A stretch of 64,000 bases of DNA, taken from NCBI RefSeq assembly GCF_907165205.1, contig NC_058195.1, positions 17,422,001 to 17,486,000 of the forward strand, given 5' to 3'. The translations under genes were made by a program, and so were the position numbers. The DNA is from Coccinella septempunctata (taxonomy: Eukaryota > Arthropoda > Insecta > Coleoptera > Coccinellidae). Below, piece after piece: positions 11,370-21,414 of the stretch (the first letter of the stretch is position 1; each line of letters starts with the position of its first letter). The notes under the pieces were generated by a model. The model was not told the origin of the DNA. It searched no databases and was given only the letters and a program-made list of their open reading frames with translations.

Positions 11370-11946
11370 GCATTTCCTGAAACTTTTTAGGGTTTTCACT
11401 CCTAATCTCTGGAACAAAATCAATTAAAAAATTGAAATAAACGATTTGCTCCTGCGTGAATTCTTGCACTAATTTGTCAGGAGCAAATCAACTAGAAAAA
11501 ATTGTTGCCTGACAATGAACTGAAAATAAAGAAATAATAATTTGTCAAATTGTTCGGTGGGAATAGATCATATTTGGATTAATTTACTGAAGAAGGAACC
11601 GTCATCCGGTAATTTCAAAATTAAATGAATCAACGTTTCTATGCAGTCCCTGTTTCTATGTATTGGAAATTAATGTCAAACAAAAGATACAATTCAGAAG
11701 GTTTTCGAAAATTGATTTTCGTCTGATGAAGGAGTCTGTTATAGACTCCGAAACGTTACAATATAAAATTATAATTTCTACGTTCTATATTTTCAGGTCA
11801 TTGTCAGGCAACAATTTTTTCTAGTTGATTTGGTCCTGACAAATTAGTGCAACAATTTACGCAGGAGCAAATCGTTTATTTCAATTTTTTAATTGATTTT
11901 GTTCCAGAGATTGGGTGTGAAAACTCTAGAAAGTTTCAGGAAATGC
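11370..11946. mobile_element. Palindromic element C, copy 1, with hammerhead-like motif
   Basis: A 577-bp element whose ends are inverted copies over about 150 bp: GCATTTCCTGAAACTTT at the left and AAAGTTTCAGGAAATGC at the right, continuing through CTCCTGCGT, GACAAATTAGTGCA and GCCTGACAATGA blocks. A second copy is at 33378-33958. The centre holds a motif (11723-11753) resembling a hammerhead core. No transposase is encoded. The class is uncertain: a foldback DNA element or a palindromic derivative of a Penelope-like element. Confidence 0.65.
11723..11763 (+). ncRNA. Hammerhead-like motif in element C
   Basis: CTGATGA (11723-11729), then one extra A, a 7-bp stem GGAGTCT / AGACTCC with loop GTTAT, then GAAACGT. 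This resembles the conserved core of a hammerhead ribozyme (CUGANGA, stem II, GAAA). The extra A before stem II and the lack of a clear stem I mean it may be inactive or something else. The copy at 33560-33597 (minus) keeps the same stem. Confidence 0.4.
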
Positions 11947-12002
11947 TGATTAAGGCTTTGGCCTCCAAGAGAATATTGATAAATTAGTGCCTGTGGTATG
12001 TT

Positions 12003-12051
12003 GTTGACAGCAAGGAGATATAGTCTATATCTATATCTCCTTGGTTGACAG
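12003..12051. mobile_element. 33-bp hairpin insertion with 8-bp target duplication
   Basis: The insert at 12011-12043 is a hairpin with perfect 13-bp arms CAAGGAGATATAG and complement around a 7-base loop. It is flanked on both sides by the direct repeat GTTGACAG (12003-12010 and 12044-12051). An 8-bp target duplication is typical of hAT transposons. The insert is only arms plus loop, far shorter than normal MITEs. Similar structures are at 19059-19103 and 37622-37673. Confidence 0.75.
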
Positions 12052-12419
12052 TTCCTTTTGTAGGTTGGTTGTTCTCTGTTCTGTGACTTATTCTAGAATA
12101 TTCTAATTCTGATGGTGCTTGATTTTGATGTGCATGGATGTTGTTGATTTTATAATTGATGACTTATGGTAGCTTTTGATGTATGTTCGAAACCTGTTGA
12201 AGACACTCTTTATAAAGAGGTAAATTGTACCGTACTGTTTTGTATGTTATTGTCATTTTTAGTGTTTTTTAGGCCTGATGAAGTAGATGAAAATCTACGG
12301 AATGTAAACAAATATATTTTAAGAGTTCTTCGGTGTTTTTCCATGTTCCCACTAAGAAAAATCCCCTTTTTGGTTCAACCGTGGAGGACACAATAACCAA
12401 CTTAATTTAAAGACTGATC
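12052..12419. other. Spacer with CTGATGA stem-loop motif
   Basis: No gene. At 12264-12297 a motif CTGATGA, A, then a stem GTAGAT / ATCTAC around GAAA, then GGAATGT has the same architecture as the element C motif, with a decayed GAAAC box. It may mark a decayed 3' end of a Penelope-like element. Confidence 0.35.
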
Positions 12420-12833
12420 TCTCGTACTTCCCATGAAAATAACTACATAAGGAATCCCTTCAACCAGTTTATATAAACCTTAGATATGTTCATCACATAT
12501 TTTTGAATTAATTTATTTTTTGAGGAAAATACGTAATTATATTAATACTAGTACTTTTATGTAGAACGTACAACATAGTGCTGATTTCTTCATTTTCTTC
12601 TTCCTTTAACTATGTCCACATCTGCTTAGGCCATTCAGACATATCTCCAGATTAACCGAATGAGCCTGCTGTTAGGCAGAGCTTGGTAATTCCAATACTC
12701 AATCGAATAGCGCTGATTTGAAACCAAAAAATGTTTTGACAAGCGTCATAACTCCACATTTTCCAACTATACATAGTGGAATGTGTCAAATTTCCATGGC
12801 CAACCGAGTGCTCAAATAAAAGTGAATGGAGTA
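12420..12833 (+). mobile_element. TACTCC-family element, right-end fragment
   Basis: The last 400 bp match the right part of copy 1, including TTTTGACAAGCGTCATAAC, GGCCAACCGAGTGCT and the end GAATGGAGTA before TA. A block of about 110 bp unrelated to the family (about 12590-12705) interrupts it. Confidence 0.65.
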
Positions 12834-13525
12834 TATATTTTTTTTGCATCTGAGCCAACGGCATTGTCCAGATGCATTTCGGAATCATCAGTCTCTTGTC
12901 GTTTAACTCTCACCTCGTTTAAACCTGTAATTAGGTGACAGATTTCCGGAGTTCTCACACTTTACTCATGGCGTGTGAACCCATGGAACTCTTTTTATCC
13001 TTAAGTACTCTTCGAATGAGCTTCTCGCCCTTTTAAAAAAACATGTCAAATGCTCAACTCACAATTTCCTTGGAAACATCACAGCAATATTATACAACAC
13101 AGATCGGTGAACACCGACCGCAAAGTATACCTAGTTTCCATCGAGTGAGAAGAAAACTTAATCGATTACACCAAATTGCGCTTCAAAAAAATACGAACTC
13201 AAGCCTTGTTTTAGACGCCTATTTATATGCATGAATAAATAATTCATCTGGAATTATTATTTCCAGTAGAAGTCTTCGTGATTGGCGGTTCCATACCGAA
13301 ATAGATTAAGCCTGGACATTAAATAACACTTAGAGGAACTAATAGACTTATCTTATTGGTCAGGGTGTCGATAATGATAGACACCATTCGATTAGCATTT
13401 TGAGATGTTAATCATGCAGAAAATTAGACCACCTGCGAGATGCCGACCTTTGACTTGAAGGAACTGAGTGGAATTATCATTCGAATAGGTCGCTGGTTAA
13501 GATCCGGCCCGAAGGACCAAATGTT
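12834..13525. other. Unassigned region
   Basis: No gene recognised. A 63-codon plus frame at 13043-13234 has no motif. Confidence 0.3.
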
Positions 13526-14030
13526 GTAGGATTGAATTAAAGTGGACTGTTATATAAATTTTCAAAGATCTTAAAGCCTTCAAATCCTACCCTTTCCGTT
13601 GCACTGATCTGGTCTCTCTTGAGTGGTTCTTGGTTGAAGTGGTGCACAAGTCGGTTTCTAACCAAAAGGCTCTCGGCTTTGATGTTCCGGTTTGCAGAAA
13701 TTGTGGAAATTCTTGTTGGTTGTAGAGAATGCGTGAAAATTGATGAAAGTCGTGTGGAAATTATTGATACGTCTTGCTTATGCGTAGATGTCAATTGACT
13801 GGTCGTTTTTAATTGCGTTGATCCATGTGTGCGTCGAAGACGTAAAAGATAGATTTGGTACGGAGGAAATACGGAAAATGATTGGTCAATCATGACTGAT
13901 ATTAATTGAAATGAAATGAAAAATGAAGTTTGTGAACCAAATAACAAATATAAAACAAAAAGAAAATGCGGTTTGGAATTAGATCCTGGTGGTTTTGATT
14001 TTTCTTTATTGTTTGCTGAAATTATCAAGC
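13526..14030 (-). mobile_element. Possible solo LTR with adjoining primer-site-like sequence (minus strand)
   Basis: Read on the minus strand, a 500-bp segment ends ...CCTACAACA and is followed directly by TTGGTCCTTCGGGCCGGATC (13506-13525), a string that resembles the region just inside the 5' LTR of insect BEL/Pao or Gypsy elements as I remember them. The segment is open as a 163-codon frame (13537-14028), but that frame has no recognisable domain and is low-complexity in Ser/Thr. No second LTR, gag or pol is visible. The assignment is an inference. Confidence 0.3.
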
Positions 14031-14074
14031 AATAATAGTTAATTTATTTCTTCGAATTTCATCAAATGTGAACA

Positions 14075-14638
14075 CAGGGTGAGCCTTTGACTCGTACAAA
14101 TATTTCAACAGTAGATTCTTGAGGTCAAAATAAACACTTTTTTCCTATACCATTTTTTCCGATTCGGCCCTGATAAAAAGATATAGCTATTTTTAAGTTT
14201 TCATTATGATCTGTGCCACCCCTAGAAAAACAAAATTACCTTCAGAATAACAAGCGAAATCTGTGATACTACACATCTGTGGACGTTTTAGACAGAGTAG
14301 TATTCAGCCAAAATATTCCATTTCTCAAATTTTACAGATACTTCTTAATTTTTGAACATCGAAATACTCGAAAATTGCGCATTATACGAGAAAATATGAG
14401 GAATTGGGAGTTGGGTTCTTTGAATTTTTGGTACATAAAGTTCATAATGAGAAAACTGGAAAACGTGAGTGATATCTTGTGCTAGAAAAAGATTTAGCAA
14501 ATAAATGAAAAACTATATTTCGAAATTCATTTCATTCGATAATACGGAGCCGATTCGAAAAAAATAGTTAGGGAATAAAGTGTTTCTTTGATCTCAAAAA
14601 TCTACCATTAAAATTTGTACGATTCAAGACTCACCAAG
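14075..14638. mobile_element. MITE family B, near-complete copy
   Basis: A 564-bp palindromic element. The left end begins CAGGGTGAGCCTTTGACTCG and continues with AACAGTAGATTCTTGAGG and TTTTTTCCGATTCGGCCC. The right end carries the inverted arm, with GCCGATTCG, GTGTTTCTTTGATCTCA and GATTCAAGACTCACC. Flanks are TA-like. It has no transposase. Other copies or fragments: 5300-5424, 15945-16288, 21415-22903 (split), 24410-24967, 24976-26511 (split) and 41345-41450. Terminal sequence and TA target suggest Tc1/mariner mobilisation. Confidence 0.8.
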
Positions 14639-14738
14639 TATATTCATTGTAGGTTTCCGAATCCTTTGAGTTGGAAGTTACATTTGTTTCACTGATCACT
14701 CTGCCAATCGTAGGTTAGCTATCATTTCGTTCAATTGT

Positions 14739-14999
14739 GAAAGCAACATAGACATAGAGACATGGACTGAGCAATGTCAGCATGAAATTGGCTTTTTTTA
14801 TAGAAAGAGAGAAATGATCGTCGGGAATTTACCTGTCTCTTTTTTGTTCACATAGAGGTGAGTGTAGACCAATCAAAATTCTAGAAAGAGACAACTGCAT
14901 TCCCGACGTGCGTTTCTCTCTGTCACTTTTTTTGACCGTATTTCATGCATAGATAGAAAGGGAAGGCACAGTCCATGTCTATATGTCTATGGAAAGCAA
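14739..14999. mobile_element. hAT-type palindromic MITE with 8-bp target duplication
   Basis: A 245-bp element (14747-14991) with inverted ends CATAGACATA...GACATGGACTG and near-complementary arms of over 90 bp. It is flanked by perfect direct repeats GAAAGCAA at 14739-14746 and 14992-14999. The 8-bp duplication is the hAT signature. No coding capacity. Confidence 0.8.
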
Positions 15000-15259
15000 G
15001 TACCAAATGACAAGTAAATAGAAACTAGAAGTTAATGTTTTTCAGGATATGACGACTAGGTACCTAAACATTACGTAAATTACTACAAATTCTTTAATCG
15101 AATATTTCTACGAAGTTTAATTCAAAAATTATTCTGTCTTTACTGGACTACATATAGAAGCTTTGGGGTTAATTTAAAATTAGAGTTTTCAGTAGGAGCT
15201 ATGTCTGCTAAGGGTAGTTATTTTGAGAAGGAAACGGAGATGCTTTAAGTTGTCATATA
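15000..15259. other. Unassigned spacer
   Basis: Nothing recognised. Confidence 0.3.
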
Positions 15260-15654
15260 CAGGATGATTTCAAAGGTGAGACTTCATTTTTAACCGGTTT
15301 TTGAACTCAGCGAAAAAATTAAAAAATCATAAAGTTATAGATATCCTTGGCTTTGACCGTGTGTTTTTCTATTATGAAAAGGCCTCCTGAGTGTAACATA
15401 ATAATATGTCAATTCATCTCCGATGAATAATCCTCTCCTTCGATCTTTGGGAATAAAAATAATTGACAAATTTACATATTCTTGCATTAAGTGATATCCT
15501 TGAAATTTGAAATGTATTTTGATGAATTTTACCCCTTGACGGAAAAATACTTACCTTTACTGACAGCTGTGAGAAATTGATAACATCCAAGTTTGAAAAT
15601 GTAGGAAATCTTCACCCAAAATCCATGATGGTAGAAAGAATGGCCTGATAAGCA

Positions 15655-15935
15655 TACCTACCATAGATCCAAACATTCAAGGAGTAAATTGCCGAAATTT
15701 TTTTCTCACATAGTGGGGATCTTCTGTTGACCAAATGTAAGTGTTATAAAAATTGTTCAATCCATTTTTCCTGAATGTGGCTTCATAGGTGGACATATTT
15801 GATGTTGTTAGATTTGAATTATTCAAGATCCACTGAAAAAAAATTCTTCTTGAAGCATACTTTAGTGTGACCCTAGCTATGGATCTTGTATTTGTTGCTC
15901 GTTCATTCAAAGAAACCAAACTTAGAAAACTGAGC
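15655..15935 (-). pseudogene. DD41D-type transposase fragment
   Basis: The minus-strand translation contains NTRSIAR (end of the helix-turn-helix domain), then RIFFQWILNNSN, then TYEATFRKNGLNNFYNTYIW, followed by STEDPHYVRK. This matches the first catalytic block of the 43-kb and 47-kb transposases, where the motif is (F/W)TDE(A/S)xF...G; here the first Asp position reads YEATF, so it is lost. Only the middle third of the protein remains. It is a dead fragment. Confidence 0.7.
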
Positions 15936-15944
15936 TGGACGTCA

Positions 15945-16288
15945 TCTAATGAATATTTGAACGTTTTGCAAAATAAAAGTATTCTTCATATTTTCTCCTA
16001 TAATGCGCCGTTTTCGAGTAATTGTTAAAGAGTATCTGTGAAATTTAAAAATTTTTATACTTTGGCTGAATAAAACTCTGGTTAAAAGATCAACAGATAT
16101 GTAGGGTCATAGATTCAGCTAGTTATTCTGAAGGTAATTTTCTTTCTTCAGGAGTGCTCATTATGAAAACTTAAAATGGCTATATCTTTTCATCGGGTCC
16201 GACTCAAAAAAAATGGTATAAAAAAAGTGTTTCTTTCACAACAAGAATCTACTGTTGAAAAATTTGTACGAGTCAAAGACTCGCCCTG
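15945..16288 (-). mobile_element. MITE family B fragment
   Basis: It matches the right half of family B, with ATGAATATTTGAACGTTTTG, TCTGAAGGTAATTTT and the end GACTCGCCCTG. Confidence 0.7.
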
Positions 16289-16375
16289 TAGATGCTTTTG
16301 GTAAAATGATTAATTTTGATGCGTACCTAAGATTCCTCCTGTCACAAAAATATACTCACCTCTGAAAACACCCTG

Positions 16376-18426
16376 TATAGGTAAACTTTTGATACTTGTC
16401 GTATGAAAAACTTTACGAGCAAACAGTGTACTGCCTTTATCCTGTTACTTTTAACAAGCGCATCTTCTTTTCTCATCGAAATTCAGCACACCGTCTGCGA
16501 TTTCAATAAATCGAAAAAAATTCATGTATTCACGGCGAAACGAGGAGACCTAAAAATCCCTCTCCTGTATGTGTTCGCCTAAAATGGCACTTTATTCTTT
16601 CTTGTTTATCAGATGATGGGGAAAGTACCAGCTTACGATCTGTTCGAAGGTAAAAGAAGGCCAGCGTATGTGGGGCAATAAATTCGGTGCAGAAGTAAAG
16701 TCGGTTCACAGAGTCTGTTACATTTCAAATTCAATCGTAAATACAGTAGCGTAGATGGCCGATGCTGGTTTAGAGATAATGCTGTAATTTACATTCCGTA
16801 ATTTATATCTGGGATACAAGGATTGTCTGCAAAGAGGCTAAGCTTAAGGCAATTTTAAAAATTCAATAGGTTGTTCACTGAAAATCAACATACTCAACGT
16901 ATTATAAATAATTGACATAAGTGTTCTTGTAGGATTAATAGAATAGATTCTATAAAATGTTTCGCATTCGAAGAGGATCAAAGAACAATCATTAGCTACT
17001 TATAGTAAGTTTAGATTACTCCACTCTACTTGAGACCTTTCAAAATATGTACCTATTATAAAAAATTATAAGGGTCAATGTAGGACAAAAAACCCAACAA
17101 TTCGTTTCAATCATGGAAAAAGAATTCATGAATTCTCTATGGGAATAAATCAGGTCATTTTTTCATTGTTTTTCTTACACTTTTGAGTTGTTCAATTTTT
17201 CCTTATTTTAATCCACTATTGCTGAAATGTAGCAGTAAATGAGAAATTTTTGTATATTTTGTGCATAATTTACTGTTGTACCCAACACAGAGCCCAACCC
17301 AAGTAAATTCCTAAATGATAGCCTAACTTAGTAATTCAAAAACTATTTGCAGCAAATGAAGTGAAGTGATGCCAGAATAAATCAAAATGGAAAATAAAAT
17401 ATGAAAGAAGCAAAATTATCTAATACGAAATAGAACTTTGATTTTGCTGTTTCATTAATTATGAATTTATTTATTCATTTTGAAATCCATATCGCGCATG
17501 ATCTCGTATCAGTTGTTTCGAAGTTTATCCCATGAATAAAAGGAAAACATTCAATTTATACCAGAATTTGAATATTTTATTGAAATTTCTATTATCACAG
17601 GACTATATTGTCTATTTTTATTTTCTTTCAATTCTCTCAAACTATCCATAAAATTTATTATTCTTTTTGTTCAATATTACCTTTTTCAAATTGGTTGATT
17701 GCTTGATGAAATTATGTTAATTCATATTTCTCGTAAAAATAAAAATATAAAAAATTAAAGGACATATGACTCGGTATATGATGACACCTCGGAGAATAAA
17801 TGTCTGGTTACGAAAATGTTGACGCTTTTTATTACAGCCGAAAATGTTGCATTTTCAAAAGAAAGATCTCATAATTTGTCGAATATACTATTCACAATAT
17901 GCAAAAGTTTTTGACAATGATGTGACGCTCATTACGCAAATCTTATTAAAACCAATAAAAACCAGAGGATTTTGCAAATTTTTGGTATTACAGGGTATCT
18001 CGGGAACAATCAGGCATCTTAAGGCTTTCTGAAACTACCTTGCAGGTACGTCAATTACAATTTTATGGTGGATTGATTTTAATTCCTCTTTCAATGCTGT
18101 ATATCAGCCGTTTAATGGAGGATTGAAAATTTAATGGGTAATTCAGTTATAATGGGCGTTTGTTTTCGAAGTCTTCATTTTGGAAAAATAGCAATCATTC
18201 ATTCTAGTTTATTTAGATTGATATTTATTTTTTACTTATCATATTCATCTTCGAAACCTTCTTCTACAAAATGCGTATGGGCTTTATATTTTATTGAATA
18301 TCCATATATCCAATCCTGAGTGGGCTAGAGTACCTAATATGTCTTGTATAGAATCAAGAAAATTCCACAATCATACTTCAACAAAATTGAGAATAACATA
18401 ACATCGAGTCAAATGTGCATATGTCG
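16376..18426. other. Two kilobases with no recognisable element
   Basis: AT-rich, no open frame over about 62 codons, no terminal repeats, no similarity to the other repeats here. It may be unique intergenic DNA. Promoter or enhancer content cannot be judged. Confidence 0.4.
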
Positions 18427-19053
18427 CAGACGGATACTAAAATCCGTCAGTTTGCAAACAGACTAGACAATTTGTAAACTGGCGAACGTTTTCTAAAACG
18501 ATTTCAAAAAACAAGTCGTTTTACAATCGGTCTGAAATTTTCAGTCAGTTTGTAAACCGGCTCACAACATATCAGACGGATTGTAATAATATCTTCATCC
18601 TTTTAAGTTTAAGTGTTTCGCCTGAATCTTATTCAGTTTTTTAAATGGACCTTGCTGATAGAAGTAATAGTTATTGAATTCAATATAAGAAATATGTTGC
18701 ATTCCTTCCCATAACTTTTGACTTTTGTTGTCTTTCGATAATAAAATATTGAAAACTAAATGTGGTTATACTTTTTCCTTCATTGTCCCTGGGTCTAGGA
18801 TAATAAAGTTCAGCTGGTAATGCCAATATATAACAGTTTTTCACCAGTCACCTCAAGACACGAAACGTTTGAGGTTAAGATTGATTTAATGATTTGACAA
18901 TCCGTCCGATTTGTGGTTCGCAGTTTAAAAACTGACTGAAAATTTCAAGCCGATTGTAAAAAGATCTGTATTTCAATAGCGTTTTAAAGAACGTTCGTCA
19001 GTTTACAAACTGACTAGTCATTTCACAAAATGACGGATTTTAGTAGCCGTCTG
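18427..19053. mobile_element. Foldback element with repeated subterminal motif
   Basis: The ends are inverted over about 160 bp: CAGACGG(A/C)TACTAAAATCC at both termini, followed by GTCAGTTTGCAAAC-like blocks. Within each arm a short palindromic word of the type CAGTTTGTAAACTGAC recurs several times. The centre has no coding capacity. No clear target duplication was found. The class is unassigned. Confidence 0.65.
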
Positions 19054-19058
19054 GACCG

Positions 19059-19103
19059 TCTGTGAGCATTGAACTAAACTTTCTTTAGTTCAATGTCTGT
19101 GAG
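19059..19103. mobile_element. 29-bp hairpin insertion with 8-bp target duplication
   Basis: The insert (19067-19095) is arms CATTGAACTAAA and complement around CTTTC. The perfect direct repeat TCTGTGAG lies at 19059-19066 and 19096-19103. The terminal sequence CATTGAACT...AGTTCAATG is the same as in the insert at 37630-37665, which has a different target. Confidence 0.8.
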
Positions 19104-19106
19104 ACG

Positions 19107-20102
19107 TATACTCCATTCACTTTTATAAACGCACTCGGTTGGCCCTGAAAATTTGACACATTCCACGCTGTATAGTACGAAAATGTGAAGATATGACGCT
19201 TGTCAAAATATTTTTGGGTTTTTTTTTAATCAGCGCTGAATTGTCCGTTCTACGTAAAAGTCCCAGTAATTACGTATTTGTCGCAATGTGTCAGAAACTA
19301 AATGAATTCGAAAATCTATGATGAACATAATGAAAGTTTTTACAAACCGATTGAAAGGATTACCTATATCTTGTTTTTTGCATGGAAAAGACGAGAGATC
19401 AGTTTTTAAATATATTTATTTTTGAGATGGAAGAAAATTAAATTATTGACACATAATATACCGTTGCTTGAGAAGGGTTAATGTTGGTTAAAAGTCCCAA
19501 AGATGAAATGCATCTGTTGCAGTGGTAGATACTGGTTTCCTGTGCATGATATTCCACATTGATTACCTTGAAAATGGACACAGAACGTCAATACTGTAGT
19601 GTCCAATTTTTCAAATTTGCCCTTGCATCTTTTCTAAAAGTAAAGTCCTCAAGTGTAACCACTTTTTTGGCTATCTACCTATCCCATTAAAAGGAAATTC
19701 TTTGTCATCCTCTTCATTCACTATCTATCTTATTCTGGAAACATTCAGCTAAATATAAGTCGCTTAGATCAAGATGAACCATAATACCTATAAATTTACT
19801 TACATTGAATACATGTATCTTCGCTACCGTCTGATATATTTTACTATGTATTTCGAATATCAGGGTTACTATTTGAAGGGGCGACCCTCAATTCTAAATA
19901 GCACTGATATATTCTCCGTATTCTATCTTTTTCAATCACTTTCAGCATTTTTGTAATATCAATTTATTAGCTGTGGCAACGTCCTGTAGACATTAACGAC
20001 ATTTCATGAGTGCCAATCTTACTCCCTTCTAGTTACAAAAATATAAGAAAATTATTTCAAGGCCAACCGAGTTCTTTTATAAAAGTTAATGGAGTAGGTA
20101 TA
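19107..20102 (-). mobile_element. TACTCC-family element, inverted copy
   Basis: It begins TATACTCCATTCAC and ends with GGCCAACCGAGT...ATGGAGTA. The interior runs in the opposite order to copy 1 (GTTTTTACAAACCGATTGAA, TGCCAATCTTACTCC). It is about 1 kb, with a central deletion relative to copy 1. No coding capacity. Confidence 0.75.
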
Positions 20103-21000
20103 TGTTTACTGATTTTTTTATCTCCCAAACCCAAATTTGAAATTTGTTTTCAGCGCTTCTAGTAAATAATGACCAGTTCAGCCTTCACCTTTCCATAAAT
20201 ACGCCACTGATATATTTTCATCATTAAAGTCGCTGCTCTGCATCCGAGATCTGAGGAAGATCCGAATGGGGACCACACACAAATAATTAATTCATGCATT
20301 GTTCGAAGAAACGCACTGATACGCGGGTATATGAATAAAATGGCCGACCCAGCAGGGAGTGAATTGCGAAAAGAATTGTTGAGTTGATGTGGCTGCGGCT
20401 GGTTATTTATTTTTAACGAGGGAAAAATTTAACGGTGCCTTTGTTGGCGGTTTAAGAACAGAGCTAGGAGCGATTATGCATAATAAATATACACAACCGC
20501 ATAATGCAGAAAATGAAGCAATTAAAATTAGGGAAGGGCGTTACTTGTTAGCTATTTGGTTGGAATAAAAATTTTTAAGTATTATTTTCTCTGGCTGTAA
20601 CGCATCAATTTTGTTTTCCAAAATGGAAAAAATCATTTTACAAATAGACCTTATCATAGTGTAGATCTGATAAATACAAAATCTACTCAATGGCAAAAAC
20701 GTGCTAAATAAAAAATAATTTCTGGCAAGATGACATTGAACAACAGATAAATTGAATGAAATAATTGTATTGATAAAAAATATGATAAGAAATTTCACTT
20801 TCTTTATATTATACAATGTGATTCATTGGTAAATGAGCGGAAGCAAAGGGTAGATAGAGGACACGGAGATGAGTCAGAATAACCTATCCTCAAAGGGTCT
20901 ATCTCCCTTTATAATCAAGATACAGAGTGTTTGATCGATCTTATCAATTTCTTCATCTCCACTCACCCATCCCTCACCTTCACCCACCCTATACACATAC
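20103..21000. other. Unassigned region
   Basis: No gene recognised. The part 20220-20500 is slightly less AT-rich and contains a CTGAGGAAGATCCGAATG string that only loosely recalls the Penelope-type 3' motif. Confidence 0.3.
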
Positions 21001-21057
21001 AGGGTGACTTTTTGACCCGTTCAAATTGAACGATCTATCGCAGGAATTTGGACTCAG

Positions 21058-21110
21058 TAAATAAATCAATTATGATTTTGCCAACGTTTCGGAACCTTTC
21101 TCAAGGCTAA
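21058..21110 (-). other. Penelope-type 3'-end-like motif
   Basis: On the minus strand: CTTGAGAAAGGTTCCGAAACGTTGG. The CTGA-GA ... CGAAACG pattern recurs at 47260-47300 and near 60258-60288, the last just downstream of a Penelope GIY-YIG remnant. No other Penelope sequence is visible here. Confidence 0.3.
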
Positions 21111-21305
21111 AAAGAGGCATTTATTAACCATACAAAAAAATATAACATTGAATACTATATCTCATCATACAGTTAATAAAACATAATAGGTATATAATTA
21201 AAATATTTGGGCGAAGTCAAAAATAAATAAATGGTCCCGACGTATGGCAGTCAACAAATTAAAAACAATGAACGCGAATCGCAATGAAATATTGTGTTTT
21301 GGTAT

Positions 21306-21375
21306 CAGGGCCGCCGTCAGGACCGGCAAACCGGGCACCCTGCCGGGGCGGCAAATTCAGGGGGCGGCAAATCAG
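21306..21375. mobile_element. Possible hAT-type terminal fragment (GC-rich)
   Basis: A sharply GC-rich 70-bp island, with CAGGGCCGCCGTCAGGACC and GGGGCGGCAAATTCAGGGGG, resembles the GC-rich termini of hAT elements of the ZMYM-like group as I remember them. It carries no coding part and no visible target duplication. Confidence 0.35.
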
Positions 21376-21414
21376 TTGATAAAACGATACCAATTTTTTC
21401 ACGACGTGAATACT

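Larger units (their letters stand above)
15260..16375 (-). mobile_element. Decayed DD41D-type transposon with MITE B nested in it
   Basis: The ends read CAGGATGATTTCAAAGGTGA (left) and CTCACCTCTGAAAACACCCTG (right), imperfect inverted repeats next to TA. Between them lie a minus-strand transposase fragment (15655-15935) and, at 15945-16288, one arm and centre of MITE family B, which must have inserted later. The terminus is close to family A, linking the two groups. Confidence 0.65.
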
